NCBI GenBank assembly: GCA_023268255.1 | Contig: JALNJX010000001.1 | Location: 62,001-126,000 of the forward strand | Direction: 5' to 3' | DNA length: 64,000 nt | Source of the DNA: Candidatus Wolframiiraptor sinensis | GTDB taxonomy: Archaea > Thermoproteota > Nitrososphaeria_A > Caldarchaeales > Wolframiiraptoraceae | Part shown: piece by piece, positions 1-7,937 of the stretch | How positions within the stretch are numbered: the stretch's first letter is position 1 | Layout of the letters: the number at the start of each line of letters is the position of its first letter | Notes under the pieces: generated by a model | What the model saw: the letters and a program-made list of their open reading frames with translations, nothing else | What the model was told of the DNA's origin: nothing | Database searches by the model: none | Made by a program: the position numbers and the translations under genes

Positions 1-1
1 C

Positions 2-109
2 CCGGAGAAAATAAGGGTGATCAAGGTGGAAGAAATACGCGAATCCGTTGACAGAATAGTCAATGAGATAGCGAGGATCATCGGTGCAGCGGGTCATGCG
101 GATCATTAA
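2..109 (+). CDS. C-terminal end of an unidentified protein (partial)
   Basis: An open frame runs from the window edge to a TAA at 107-109 and encodes about 35 residues, ending VNEIARIIGAAGHADH. The sequence looks like an amphipathic helix, but it is too short to assign. It overlaps the start of the glycosyltransferase gene by 26 nt in another frame, the usual arrangement for co-transcribed archaeal genes, so it is probably the previous gene of the same operon. The start and most of the gene lie outside the window. No function can be given. Confidence 0.5.
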   Translation, partial: PEKIRVIKVEEIRESVDRIVNEIARIIGAAGHADH

Positions 110-1439
110 GCCGGCGGCATTCATAACACTCATACTCGCGATAATACTCCTGCTAGCGCTATATCCGAGGCAGGTGCTCCTGATAGTCGCATACGGCCTG
201 ACAATAATCTACATAGCTTGGGGGATCTATCACGTAGCCATACTAGCAGCCGGGGTGAAGAAGCCCCTCAACCCGGGGTCGACCCCGAGATCGTATCCGA
301 CAATCTCCCTCATAATCCCGGCCAGGGATGAGCCGATACTCTCGAGAACGATCGAAGTATGCGTGAATAACGTGGAATATCCCCTGGACCGTAAGGAGAT
401 AATAGTCGTGACCGAGGACCCGATCGGCGAGAGGATAGCGACGTGGTACGCTCAGGTTTACCCCGGAAGGGTTCTCCCGCTCATCAGGAGGGAGTATTTC
501 CCGACTAAGCCGAGCGCGTTAAACGACTCGCTAGCGCTCTGCAAGGGAGACGTGATAGGAATAGTCGATGTCGAGGATGTGCCGGATGCCGATACATTCC
601 TGAAGGTCGCGTCGGCGATCGAGAACCACGCCCTCGATTCCGTCCAAGCAATACTTAGGATAATCAACGAGTCGGATAACTGGATAACTAGAATCTTCTC
701 GATGGAATATGCCGGGTGGTTCAGGGTTATGCTGAACGGCAGGTCGAGGCTGGGCTTCTTCACGCCTCTCGGCGGCACGGGAAACTACATTAGAAGATCC
801 GCGATAAGCGAGGTCGGAAGATGGGATCCGCTCAACCTCGCCGAGGACGCGGAGATAACGGTGAGATTCTATCTATCCGGCAGGAAGGTGGTGGTCATAG
901 ATGCGAGGCACTGGGAGGAAGCTCCAACAACTTTCAGAGCATGGCTGAGGCAGAGGACGAGGTGGTTTAGAGGATGGACCCAGAGCCTGGAAAAATACGC
1001 GAGAATCCTGCTGAGGCCGTCTATAATCAGGAGACTCGGCCTGATAAAATCCATGTCCATAATATCGATGCTAATTGCGCCCATCATGGTCGTCCTAAAC
1101 TGGGTGGCATACTCGCTAACAATCCTCTGGCTCTTGGAATACCTCGGGATAGCATCCACGAGCCTCACAGCCAACCTGTTTCCATGGTGGGCGATACTCC
1201 CCCTAGCATTCAACGCAATCTACTATTATACGTGGATAAAGGGGGCGATGCTCGAGGGGATGGGAGCAGCAAAAGCGCTCATCAAATACCTGCCGCACAT
1301 GATATTCTACATGAACTTCATGATGCCCCTAGCCGCGATAAGAGCATTCTACCAAGAGATATTCAAGGAAGTCTTCTGGGAGAAGACGAAACACGTCGGA
1401 AGAGGAGTAAAATGGACAACAACCGAGAAACCAAGCTAA
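84..1439 (+). CDS. Membrane-anchored family 2 glycosyltransferase (processive type)
   Basis: The 451-residue protein has two hydrophobic segments at the N-terminus (about residues 10-55), a cytosolic GT-A domain and three or four membrane segments after residue 320. The GT-A domain opens with YPTISLIIPARDE, carries an acidic DVEDVPDAD stretch (the DxD-like metal and nucleotide-sugar site, about residues 160-168) and ends with QRTRW, the Q-x-x-R-W motif of processive GT2 enzymes such as cellulose and hyaluronan synthases. It probably moves a sugar from a nucleotide donor onto a polysaccharide or lipid acceptor at the cytoplasmic membrane; the sugar cannot be told. The GTG at 84 is favoured because GAGG lies 7 nt upstream. 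An ATG at 96 is the alternative. Confidence 0.85.
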   Translation: MQRVMRIIKPAAFITLILAIILLLALYPRQVLLIVAYGLTIIYIAWGIYHVAILAAGVKKPLNPGSTPRSYPTISLIIPARDEPILSRTIEVCVNNVEYPLDRKEIIVVTEDPIGERIATWYAQVYPGRVLPLIRREYFPTKPSALNDSLALCKGDVIGIVDVEDVPDADTFLKVASAIENHALDSVQAILRIINESDNWITRIFSMEYAGWFRVMLNGRSRLGFFTPLGGTGNYIRRSAISEVGRWDPLNLAEDAEITVRFYLSGRKVVVIDARHWEEAPTTFRAWLRQRTRWFRGWTQSLEKYARILLRPSIIRRLGLIKSMSIISMLIAPIMVVLNWVAYSLTILWLLEYLGIASTSLTANLFPWWAILPLAFNAIYYYTWIKGAMLEGMGAAKALIKYLPHMIFYMNFMMPLAAIRAFYQEIFKEVFWEKTKHVGRGVKWTTTEKPS

Positions 1440-1449
1440 ACCGATCCAC

Positions 1450-1461
1450 TAACTATATATT
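1450..1461 (+). promoter_or_regulatory. TATA box of the tRNA-Lys gene
   Basis: The sequence AACTATATATTC is centred about 30 nt upstream of the first tRNA base, the normal archaeal spacing from TATA box to transcription start a few bases before a tRNA. No other gene on this strand begins nearby. Confidence 0.6.
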
Positions 1462-1486
1462 CCCCCAGAAAAGCTGAGCAGCTAGT

Positions 1487-1578
1487 GGGCCCGTAGCTCA
1501 GCCAGGATAGAGCACCGGGCTTTTAACGGTTTTCTGGAAGAGACCCGGGGGTCGCGGGTTCAAAGCCCGCCGGGCCCG
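1487..1578 (+). tRNA. tRNA-Lys (anticodon TTT) with a 17-nt intron
   Basis: The acceptor stem GGGCCCG (1487-1493) pairs with CGGGCCC (1571-1577), with G1578 as discriminator. The D-stem GCTC/GAGC, the anticodon stem CCGGG (1515-1519)/CCCGG (1544-1548) and a T-arm with GGTTCAAA are all present. The anticodon is TTT at 1522-1524. The anticodon loop is interrupted after A1525 by about 17 nt (1526-1542), the canonical 37/38 position of archaeal introns cut by the splicing endonuclease at a bulge-helix-bulge. The exact borders can shift by a base. A full CCA is not encoded: GCA follows the acceptor stem. The mature tRNA would be 75 nt. Confidence 0.93.
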
Positions 1579-1721
1579 CAGACGTATTCTATACGTGAAA
1601 GGGTTACGTAGAAATATGGGGCTGCTCATTCTCTACATGACGATGATTTGAGTCCGGCTTCTGATCTGGTGATGAGGCTTGAAAGGGATGAGTCCGCGCT
1701 GATCATGATTCTACCTGAAAA

Positions 1722-2957
1722 TTAGAGTGATGCGATCGCCTCCCATATCAGCTTCTCGGGGCTCTTCCCGAGGAGGCTCGACTTCATTCTTATGAATCTC
1801 GCCAACTCTCCCCTTAACACGATCACATCCTCGGCGGGCCTCGCGTAGTTCAATAGCTTTCTCGAGACATCTTTTAGCGCCACTCCATCAAATCCGACAT
1901 CATCTATGACCTCTATTCCCTCCGACTCCAGCTCCCTTTTCACCTCATCGGGCGCCGCGCATCTGGAGATCAGGAGCATCTCCCTCGGCCTATAGAGCTT
2001 CATATAGATCTTCACGAGCTCCGGCTCTCTCAGCCGAATCCTTTCATTCGGGCCCATCTCAATCTCCTCCGGTCTCGTCCTCGCGCCGAGCTCCCTGCCG
2101 AGCCCCCTCCATAATCCCCTCAACCACATCCATCTCCACTCCTCCGCGGAGAGCGGCTTATCGTCCCCCTTCAGCTCCCTAATCCTCTTATGCCAATCCT
2201 CCAGCTCCTTGCACTCTATGATCACGTCGGGTCTCATTATTGGCGGATCATTTCTCTCATCCAGTATGTTCAGGACTTTTCCGCCGTAGATGAGTATATC
2301 CGGTCTCATGGCCTTGTAAAGCCTCCAAGCTCTCCTTAAATCACCAGTATCCTCCCATGTTATTGGTCTCGGAGCCTCCAGGAAGAAGCTTAGCGCGCCG
2401 CATTCAGTCTCAATCACCGCATTGGGCGGTATTGACGCGAGCCTTTGCCTCCCGCTTCTCTCCAGGCTCAAGCAGCCGTGCTCCGGGTATAGTAGGCAGC
2501 CGCCGTAATTCGCGAGCTCCCTTAGAATCACGAGAAATATCCAGGATTGATAAATGCTTCTCATATTCGTTTGAAGTGATGTTTGGATCGCGCGCTGAGC
2601 CCTCTCCTCGAAGGACCTCAAGGTCATTCTTCTCCTAACGAGATCCATGGCGTATATGAACAGCTTCTTTCGCAGATGCGCTTCTGGATCCTCTAGGAAG
2701 CTCCTTAGCTCCCGCGGAAACACTATCTCGAATAACCTGAGCTCCCTCCTAATATCCTCGGAGATCTCCCTCAACTTCATGCACCATTCATTGGCCTCGT
2801 CGAGCTCATTTCCAACGACGCTCCTAACAAACAGCTTCTTCAGCTCATCGAGCTTCTCGGCGACGATCTCCGCCTGATCCCTGCTTATCCTCGCCCTACC
2901 GCGCCCGAGAAGGCCGCTGACCTCCCTGTAAATGCTCCTCCAATCGCCCTGCTCCAT
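1722..2957 (-). CDS. Uncharacterised protein with a PD-(D/E)XK nuclease-like core
   Basis: The 411-residue protein is not recognised as a named family. The N-terminal half is helical and charged. Near residue 182 is IETECGALSFFLEAP, and at about 219-250 come RPDILIYGG and RPDVIIECKE. The spacing of an acidic residue, a proline-aspartate on a beta strand and E-C-K on the next strand is the signature of the restriction-endonuclease fold, so a nuclease or a DNA-end-binding derivative is a fair inference. The ATG at 2957 is preceded by an A/T-rich TATA-like stretch about 30 nt upstream, which suggests a leaderless transcript. It shares its strand with the radical SAM gene upstream (58 bp gap), but no functional link is evident. 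Confidence 0.7.
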   Translation of the reverse strand: MEQGDWRSIYREVSGLLGRGRARISRDQAEIVAEKLDELKKLFVRSVVGNELDEANEWCMKLREISEDIRRELRLFEIVFPRELRSFLEDPEAHLRKKLFIYAMDLVRRRMTLRSFEERAQRAIQTSLQTNMRSIYQSWIFLVILRELANYGGCLLYPEHGCLSLERSGRQRLASIPPNAVIETECGALSFFLEAPRPITWEDTGDLRRAWRLYKAMRPDILIYGGKVLNILDERNDPPIMRPDVIIECKELEDWHKRIRELKGDDKPLSAEEWRWMWLRGLWRGLGRELGARTRPEEIEMGPNERIRLREPELVKIYMKLYRPREMLLISRCAAPDEVKRELESEGIEVIDDVGFDGVALKDVSRKLLNYARPAEDVIVLRGELARFIRMKSSLLGKSPEKLIWEAIASL

Positions 2958-3015
2958 CCAGAGGAAAATAGTGGCTCATAATCGGATTTAATTTTATGGC
3001 CAAAGGAACGCCAGT

Positions 3016-4242
3016 CTAATAATGTACGATGCGGTCTCCGGGCCCTATGTGCCCGATACCCGTCTGGACTATGACCGTTTTCAAGCCCCTCTCCTCGAGA
3101 ACTTTCTTGACCTCGAGCATCATGCTAGCTGTGGGCCTCCTGATATCCCTCCTCCTAAAAGCCGGGAAGTAGTCGAGCACCGTCACCTGAAGATCTGGAT
3201 CTATTGAAGCGATCCTGTCGCCTATCTCCGCGACCTCCTCAAGCGTCATCCAGGCGGGATTATATGCGAACCCCGCTCCAATGTAAACCCTATCGGAGTA
3301 GCTGGAGACGAGGTACTCGAGGATGCTCCAGGAGCTCTCGAGGAGCCGCTTCGCCAGCTCCTCATCCCTTATCCCGGTTATCTTCATGTATGTCTCCGGC
3401 TTGCAGGCCTTCGGCTCGATTCCAATATTATTGCATCCGGCCTCGACAAGCTCATCAACGTAATCCCTCGTCAATATCGTCCCATTGCTGTCCAAGTGGA
3501 GCCGCGCTTCCGGCATCATTCTCCTGAGGCTTCTGAAGAGCTCTATGAGCCATCTCCGGTTAAGGGTGGGCTCGCCGCCGCTCACAGCGAGCCCCGATGT
3601 TCCATAGATGCGCCTGCACTCGGCCAATCTTTTAGCCGCCTCCCGCGGCGTCATCGGAACACTGGAGTTATCGTAGGTTACGTGATAGTTTTGGCACTGG
3701 GGGCATCTTAGATCGCATCCAGCTAGCCAGATGGCCGCCTCCACATAGCGTAATCCATCTACCTCCCACCATGGCGTGGCCTTTCCGCCGACCCTATGGG
3801 GCTGAGGGCCATGGACTATTCTAAGCGGCTCCAGCCCCTCGACATCGAGCTCTATTCTCATGCCATCCCTAATCGGGGTTATACATGATCTCTCGAGACC
3901 GCCATTTATGAGGACCGCGCATGCCCAACATCCCCCGAGGCCGCATGGAGCTGTTAAGCCCCTCGACCCCGGCTCCCCGAACATTATGCCGATGCTCTCC
4001 AGGGCCTCCTTAACGCTGACTCCTTCAGGGGCCATGTGCTCGACGCCATCGATGAATAATCTGACCGGTCTGCACTCCACCTCCTCAAACCTTAGAACCC
4101 TGGCCTCATAGGGGCATGCATGATAGCAGGCTAGGCAGCCGATGCACCTCCCCCTAGCATGGCACACGCTAACGCTCCTGCAGAAGCCGCAGCCAACGCA
4201 CTTACTACGATCGACTGAGACGATTTTCCTGAGAATCCTCAT
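3016..4242 (-). CDS. Ferredoxin / 2Fe-2S / radical SAM fusion (activating-enzyme-like)
   Basis: Three cofactor modules follow each other in about 408 residues. Near the N-terminus are eight cysteines in two clusters (CVGCGFC...C, then CIGCLACYHACP), as in 2[4Fe-4S] ferredoxins. At about residues 60-125 is a 2Fe-2S domain with CGLGGCWAC and a later RSC, resembling the Fer2_4 domains of amine oxidase complexes. From about residue 170 there is a radical SAM domain with CDLRCPQC (CxxxCxxC) and a glycine-rich SGGEPTLN motif that binds S-adenosylmethionine. The last module resembles pyruvate formate-lyase activase and AmmeMemoRadiSam-type enzymes. The substrate is unknown. ATG 4242 is preferred because GGTG lies 8 nt upstream; GTG 4254 is also possible. 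Confidence 0.85.
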   Translation of the reverse strand: MRILRKIVSVDRSKCVGCGFCRSVSVCHARGRCIGCLACYHACPYEARVLRFEEVECRPVRLFIDGVEHMAPEGVSVKEALESIGIMFGEPGSRGLTAPCGLGGCWACAVLINGGLERSCITPIRDGMRIELDVEGLEPLRIVHGPQPHRVGGKATPWWEVDGLRYVEAAIWLAGCDLRCPQCQNYHVTYDNSSVPMTPREAAKRLAECRRIYGTSGLAVSGGEPTLNRRWLIELFRSLRRMMPEARLHLDSNGTILTRDYVDELVEAGCNNIGIEPKACKPETYMKITGIRDEELAKRLLESSWSILEYLVSSYSDRVYIGAGFAYNPAWMTLEEVAEIGDRIASIDPDLQVTVLDYFPAFRRRDIRRPTASMMLEVKKVLEERGLKTVIVQTGIGHIGPGDRIVHY

Positions 4243-4395
4243 CGCGCGGCCCACCGTGGTGGAGAAGCTCTTCGCATGATTGTTGCCGGGATGGCTTAAT
4301 TGAGCTTTTCTCCCCTATAACCTGGACTCACACTTATTAGTAGGTGGCTGAGCATAGTTTATGTCTTGTCTCCTGAAGAGTCCTCTCGCGGGAAG

Positions 4396-4668
4396 ATGTC
4401 CAAGAAGAAGGATTCTCCTCCCTCAGAGGAGTTCTCGATATTGGAGCACTTCCTGGTTCCGAAGCACAGGGTGCTGTCCCCTGAGGAAGCCGAGCAGGTT
4501 CTGAAAAAATATGGCATTAAGCCCCATCAACTTCCAAGCATACTGGCCTCGGACCCGGTCGTTAAGGCGATCGGCGCCAAGCCCGGCGACATAATCGAGA
4601 TCATACGGGACTCGCCCACAGCGGGCAAAGCGGTCTACTACAGGCACGTCGTGCCCGCCGAGGAGTGA
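4396..4668 (+). CDS. rpoH: DNA-directed RNA polymerase subunit H
   Basis: This is the archaeal homologue of the C-terminal domain of eukaryotic Rpb5. The core [19 protein letters not shown], the [11 protein letters not shown] helix and [22 protein letters not shown] are typical, and the size (90 residues) is close to the usual 75-85. It forms part of the RNA polymerase jaw. In most archaea rpoH lies directly before rpoB. Here the gene pair is separated by 4.3 kb holding a recombinase gene and a GC island, so rpoB now needs its own promoter. The ATG at 4396 (MSKKKD) fits the family best. An in-frame TTG at 4366, about 26 nt after a weak TATA-like CTTATTAG, would add ten residues. Confidence 0.95.
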   Translation: MSKKKDSPPSEEFSILEHFLVPKHRVLSPEEAEQVLKKYGIKPHQLPSILASDPVVKAIGAKPGDIIEIIRDSPTAGKAVYYRHVVPAEE

Positions 4669-4796
4669 GCTTATGGGAAAAAGAGGGTGGTGTCGGGGGA
4701 GGGGCATCTGGATAGCCCTTCACCTGCGCCAACTCTTTCATTACTCCCATACTATCTGGAGTATCTAAAGCCAGATCACAGGCTTCATAAGGGCTT

Positions 4797-5708
4797 TTAT
4801 CCTGCCCCTCCACCAGCAATAGTCTCATTATTGTGGGTCTTCAGAATTCCTAGCAGCCTCCTCAGCACCTCCTTCTCATCCCTGGCCCTCGGCCTAAGGA
4901 TTCCCTTCTTCTTGATCAATATAGCAGCCGTCATCAAATTCAAGCACCTCCTAGCATACCCGCTATATCGCTTCCTGTATTTCTCCCCGTATCTTTCCTC
5001 GAACTTCCTAATGTTTTCCTTGGCCGGCTTATATAATCCGAGGTATCTTATCGCCTTATGCATTGACATGACCTCATAAGGCCACCTCAGGTAGATTAGT
5101 AGCCCTGCTAATGCCGACAGCGCATTGACATCCTCATTATCTAGTCCTAGCTTTTCGGCGACCTCCATGAATCCCGGGATCTTCTCCACAGCATTCTCGA
5201 CTATCTCGCCGCGAACCTCCATTAACCGCTCCTCACAATCCCTGATCTCATCCTCGACATCTATGCCTAGCTCCAGCATCCGTCGTAGCCTCATCAGTTG
5301 CCTGGCTGGCGTCCTCTCCTTCATCAATAATGGCTTGAACTCCACGTCGAGAGGCGTGATCCCCTTAAAAAGCCTCGGCTTATACTCATGGATCCTCGAC
5401 AAGATATAGGCATCACCGAAATCGGTCTTCTCCCTGCCGAACCTCTTCCTCAGCTCCTTAACATATTTCTCGCGTAGCCTCTTCCACTTCCAAGGCCACG
5501 CGAAGTAGAAGACCCTCGCGCCATCGTTTATCAGCGCCTTCAGCTGAGGCCACATATTCGGGAAAAGCGCGCAATCAATGTAAACCTCATCATATCTTCC
5601 GGCGAGCTCAGCGAGATCCTCGACCTCAAAGAACATGTCCTCGGCAGGGTCATAGCATGTATGGGGCTTCGAGTTCCAAGCCGTATCAACGAAAACCCTC
5701 CTCACCAT
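4797..5708 (-). CDS. IS110-like recombinase/transposase
   Basis: The roughly 303-residue protein has the two-part layout of IS110-family enzymes. An N-terminal RuvC-like part has FVDTAW, IDCALF and KTDFGDAYILSRI, giving candidate acidic residues D9, D46, D97 and D100 (numbered from GTG 5711). A C-terminal Transposase_20-like part begins at IPGF (about 179) and has HKAIRYLGLY and KRYSGYARRCLNLMTAA, whose serine (S250) aligns with the catalytic serine. IS110 enzymes move DNA through a structured bridge RNA encoded in the element. Here the DNA immediately upstream on the same strand is a GC-rich, hairpin-dense island. GGGGAGG lies about 7 nt before ATG 5708. The sequence is divergent and I see no terminal repeats (IS110 elements usually lack them), so the element borders are undefined. 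Confidence 0.75.
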   Translation of the reverse strand: MVRRVFVDTAWNSKPHTCYDPAEDMFFEVEDLAELAGRYDEVYIDCALFPNMWPQLKALINDGARVFYFAWPWKWKRLREKYVKELRKRFGREKTDFGDAYILSRIHEYKPRLFKGITPLDVEFKPLLMKERTPARQLMRLRRMLELGIDVEDEIRDCEERLMEVRGEIVENAVEKIPGFMEVAEKLGLDNEDVNALSALAGLLIYLRWPYEVMSMHKAIRYLGLYKPAKENIRKFEERYGEKYRKRYSGYARRCLNLMTAAILIKKKGILRPRARDEKEVLRRLLGILKTHNNETIAGGGAG

Positions 5709-5729
5709 CACTTCCTCCCCTCCTCAGCC

Positions 5730-6795
5730 CATGGCCCCCCGCCACGCGGGGACATGAGCGTCCCAAAAAATCGCGGGGCGGGATGGCCGGTAACTCCGCT
5801 CCCCGGGCATCAGGGGCGGGTCCGACCGAAGGGTGGACGCCATCGCACCACCCCCATTCTATGGGCGGGGGCGCCGGGGACCCTTCCCCGGATCCGTGCG
5901 ATGGCGTCACCCCCGGCCCCGCGAGCGGGTGGCAGGGGGCCGGGCCGTGGAGGGGCTGGCCGCCGCTATGGGTGAGCATGATCCCCGCTGATGCTCCCGG
6001 ACTCCGCGGCGCCTCCCGGGTTAGCTGCGCGCCGTCCGCCTTCCCCGTGCGCCTCCGGCCTATTGGGCCTCGGGCGCCACCCCTTGCCCCACCCCTCCTG
6101 GGGCGTGGTGCCTGGGAGGCCGCTCCCCCATCATCGGGCCAGGGCTCCCGGCTTCCGGGGAGCGGCCCGGATCCGGTTCCGCAATCGGCACCCCTCTTCG
6201 GCGCGGAGCCTTCGGCCCAGCACCGCCCCCGCTTGGCGAGCGCAGAGCGGCGCCCCCACATCGACCCCCCCACATCGGAGCCGAGCCACATCCGGAAGCC
6301 AGCGCCGGCGGGCGGGAGGCGCCCCTCGAGCCCGACGGGATAGCGCCCTGCAGCCGGTCGCCCCCGAGGCCCTCGCGGGCTGGAAGGCGCCCCGGAGCCA
6401 GCCGGCCCAGGCCCCCTCCTCCCACCCTTCCCGGGCGGAAAGGCCTGAGCCGGCCTCCAGGATGGCCGGAGAGCAGCCAGCCGGCATCAGCGCAATCATC
6501 CCCCCTCCCCCCACCCCGCCCGGGAGCTCCAGGAACATTCCCCGGGCGCGGCCGCGTCGAGGGCCGAGCATCATCAAGAACTCCCCGAGCAGGGGAGGGA
6601 GGATCGTGATCGTCGATCGCGCTCGCTCACCCACCCCTTCTCCTCTCCCGCTCCCGGGCTCCCGGGGATGGGCTTTGAGGAGCCCTGGAGCGCCGGCACG
6701 TCTACCCCTCGACCCCTCCACCCCCCGGCATGGAGGGCTTGATGGGGCTATGGGCCGCCGGCCGCCCGCCCGGGCTCCCAGCAGCTGGGAGCCGA
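5730..6795 (-). ncRNA. Candidate large structured RNA in a GC-rich island
   Basis: Two 60-base lines that I counted (5881-5940 and 6421-6480) are 80% and 73% GC, well above the flanking AT-rich DNA. Frames are open on both strands but encode only Pro/Arg/Gly/Ala-rich low-complexity peptides, as expected of non-coding GC-rich DNA. Perfect inverted repeats are dense: 5737-5742/5746-5751; 5836-5848/5896-5908 (13 bp, enclosing 5874-5879/5886-5891); 5912-5920/5936-5944 (9 bp); 5974-5979/5991-5996; 6073-6080/6105-6112 with one G-T pair; 6118-6128/6157-6167 (11 bp); 6517-6524/6541-6548; and 6773-6780/6786-6793. A TATA box on the minus strand lies at 6814-6820. I found no motif of SRP RNA, RNase P RNA, 5S, 16S or 23S rRNA. 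Strand and ends are inferred. Confidence 0.4.
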
Positions 6796-6835
6796 GTCTC
6801 ACGCGTGAGACTGTATTTAAGCTTATCGCGTGAGG
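6795..6835 (-). promoter_or_regulatory. Putative promoter with an adjoining perfect palindrome and repeated octamer
   Basis: Read on the minus strand, AAGCTTAAATAC (6824-6813) looks like a BRE plus TATA box of a strong archaeal promoter. Transcription would begin near 6790, at the edge of the hairpin-rich island. Immediately downstream is the 18-nt perfect palindrome AGTCTCACGCGTGAGACT (6795-6812). The octamer CGCGTGAG occurs at 6802-6809 and again at 6828-6835, so one copy lies on each side of the TATA box. This could be an operator for a dimeric repressor. The promoter call is moderate; the operator is a guess. Confidence 0.45.
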
Positions 6836-6985
6836 CCCCCAGGGGAGGCTCCTGCATCACCCCGCCCAACCCCCCAGGCCCCTCCCGTCGCCGGGAGGCG
6901 GCTCCGCCGGGGAAGCGGATTTCCCAGGGGCTCTCCTCAGGCGGGGCTCATGCCCCTGGAAAGGAACCTCTACGGGTCCCATGAG
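6836..6985. other. GC-rich hairpin-bearing flank of the island
   Basis: This is the last stretch of high GC before the composition drops sharply near 6985. It carries short inverted repeats such as CCTCCC/GGGAGG around 6880-6900, and an 8-bp pair of CCAGGGGC with GCCCCTGG around 6924-6960. It lies upstream of the putative minus-strand promoter, so it would be outside that transcript unless a second promoter exists near 7000. No protein is supported. Confidence 0.35.
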
Positions 6986-7343
6986 CACTTAAGCAATTTA
7001 TCTTGATTTCCGCGGACATATTCGTGGAATTATCGCATGATAACAGCATTATGTCTTCAAGATTATTTGAGATCTGTTTTCGCTGGAAGCATTTGACATA
7101 ATACCTAAATGCTTCAATTATTGAAGTGTCTGCTTGATCTCTCATTTTACTACCTCGGTGGATACCAGCACCGGTTCCTACATATACATTGCAAGGTTAG
7201 TAGATTTGCAAGTTAATGCTGTAATTTCGCGCATATGATCAAAATCAGGTTAACGAGACTATGGACATATGTGAGTAAAGGTGTAAGTATATTTACTCAT
7301 CAGAATGGTTATAAGAGCATGTTTGTGGCGAGGAAAATGGATA
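6986..7343. other. AT-rich intergenic DNA, no gene seen
   Basis: The composition switches abruptly from the GC island to AT-rich DNA. A 65-codon minus-strand frame (7145-6948) crosses the composition boundary and has no recognisable domain; I regard it as chance or decayed sequence. No RNA gene, terminal repeat or clear promoter was seen. Confidence 0.4.
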
Positions 7344-7937
7344 TCAGCACATAAGTAAAGATAATAGGAGAGGTACAATCAGATATAATATCAAGCAGGA
7401 AAGTGGTATGATAATCTTGGTTTCGGCATCACCAGAACTAGATAGCAACTTAGCAAGCCGCTCAAATTCCTCTCTAAACATAATGAAAAATTCCTCAAAA
7501 ATCCTTTCAAAGGCTTCGGTTCCGAGCCTCTCGCGTACTTCTAAGAGAATGCATAATCCCATAATGATTTTCCCGAATTCTGTGAGCCTGTATTGAGTTC
7601 TACCCCTATTTTCTCGCTTCTCAACAAGTTTCTCATTTATGCACTTATTTAAGGATCTGTAGATCTGGGGGCGATCGCCCCTCCTGAAACTTTCCACATC
7701 ACTTCTTCCACTCCTCTTCAGAGTTCTTAGTGGGCGATAAAGTCTCTCAAGCTCCTTCGCTCTAACCCATTCAACACCTAGCGAATGTTGATCATACATT
7801 ATCTTTAACAGCTGAAACTTTGACTTTGATTTTTGCTTCCAGAGCGAAAATACGGCGTTAGTTAAACCCCGAATTCCCTCACCCAATATCTTAATCAGCT
7901 TGAGGTTTTCCTTCCGAAATTCTTCAGAATTGTACAC
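7344..7937 (-). CDS. Membrane-tethered winged-helix protein, possible regulator
   Basis: The 197-residue protein has a winged helix-turn-helix-like middle (about residues 60-130), where RPQIYRSLNKCINEKLV followed by RGRTQYRLTEFGKIIMGL gives recognition helix, wing and final helix. A long amphipathic helix follows, and the C-terminus is a single hydrophobic segment (about 174-195). The topology suggests a DNA-binding domain held at the membrane by a C-terminal anchor. The start is GTG 7937, with TATA-like AT-rich DNA 10-35 nt upstream. The gene sits alone in low-GC DNA between the GC island and rpoB, and its Lys/Ile-rich codon use differs from the housekeeping genes, consistent with a transferred segment. 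The target is unknown. Confidence 0.6.
   Translation of the reverse strand: MYNSEEFRKENLKLIKILGEGIRGLTNAVFSLWKQKSKSKFQLLKIMYDQHSLGVEWVRAKELERLYRPLRTLKRSGRSDVESFRRGDRPQIYRSLNKCINEKLVEKRENRGRTQYRLTEFGKIIMGLCILLEVRERLGTEAFERIFEEFFIMFREEFERLAKLLSSSGDAETKIIIPLSCLILYLIVPLLLSLLMC

Noticed and set aside
5657-6833. Long open frames of 200-280 codons on both strands in the GC island
   Set aside because: They overlap each other in several frames, are dominated by Pro, Arg, Gly, Ala and Ser with no domain, and are explained by few stop codons in very GC-rich DNA.
5730-6985. SRP RNA, RNase P RNA or rRNA in the GC island
   Set aside because: No GGAAG-type SRP domain IV loop with its flanking motif, no GAAAGTCC-like RNase P core and no universal 16S or 23S motif was found on either strand.
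6948-7145. 65-codon minus-strand frame
   Set aside because: It crosses the GC/AT boundary, has no ribosome-binding site I can see and no recognisable similarity.
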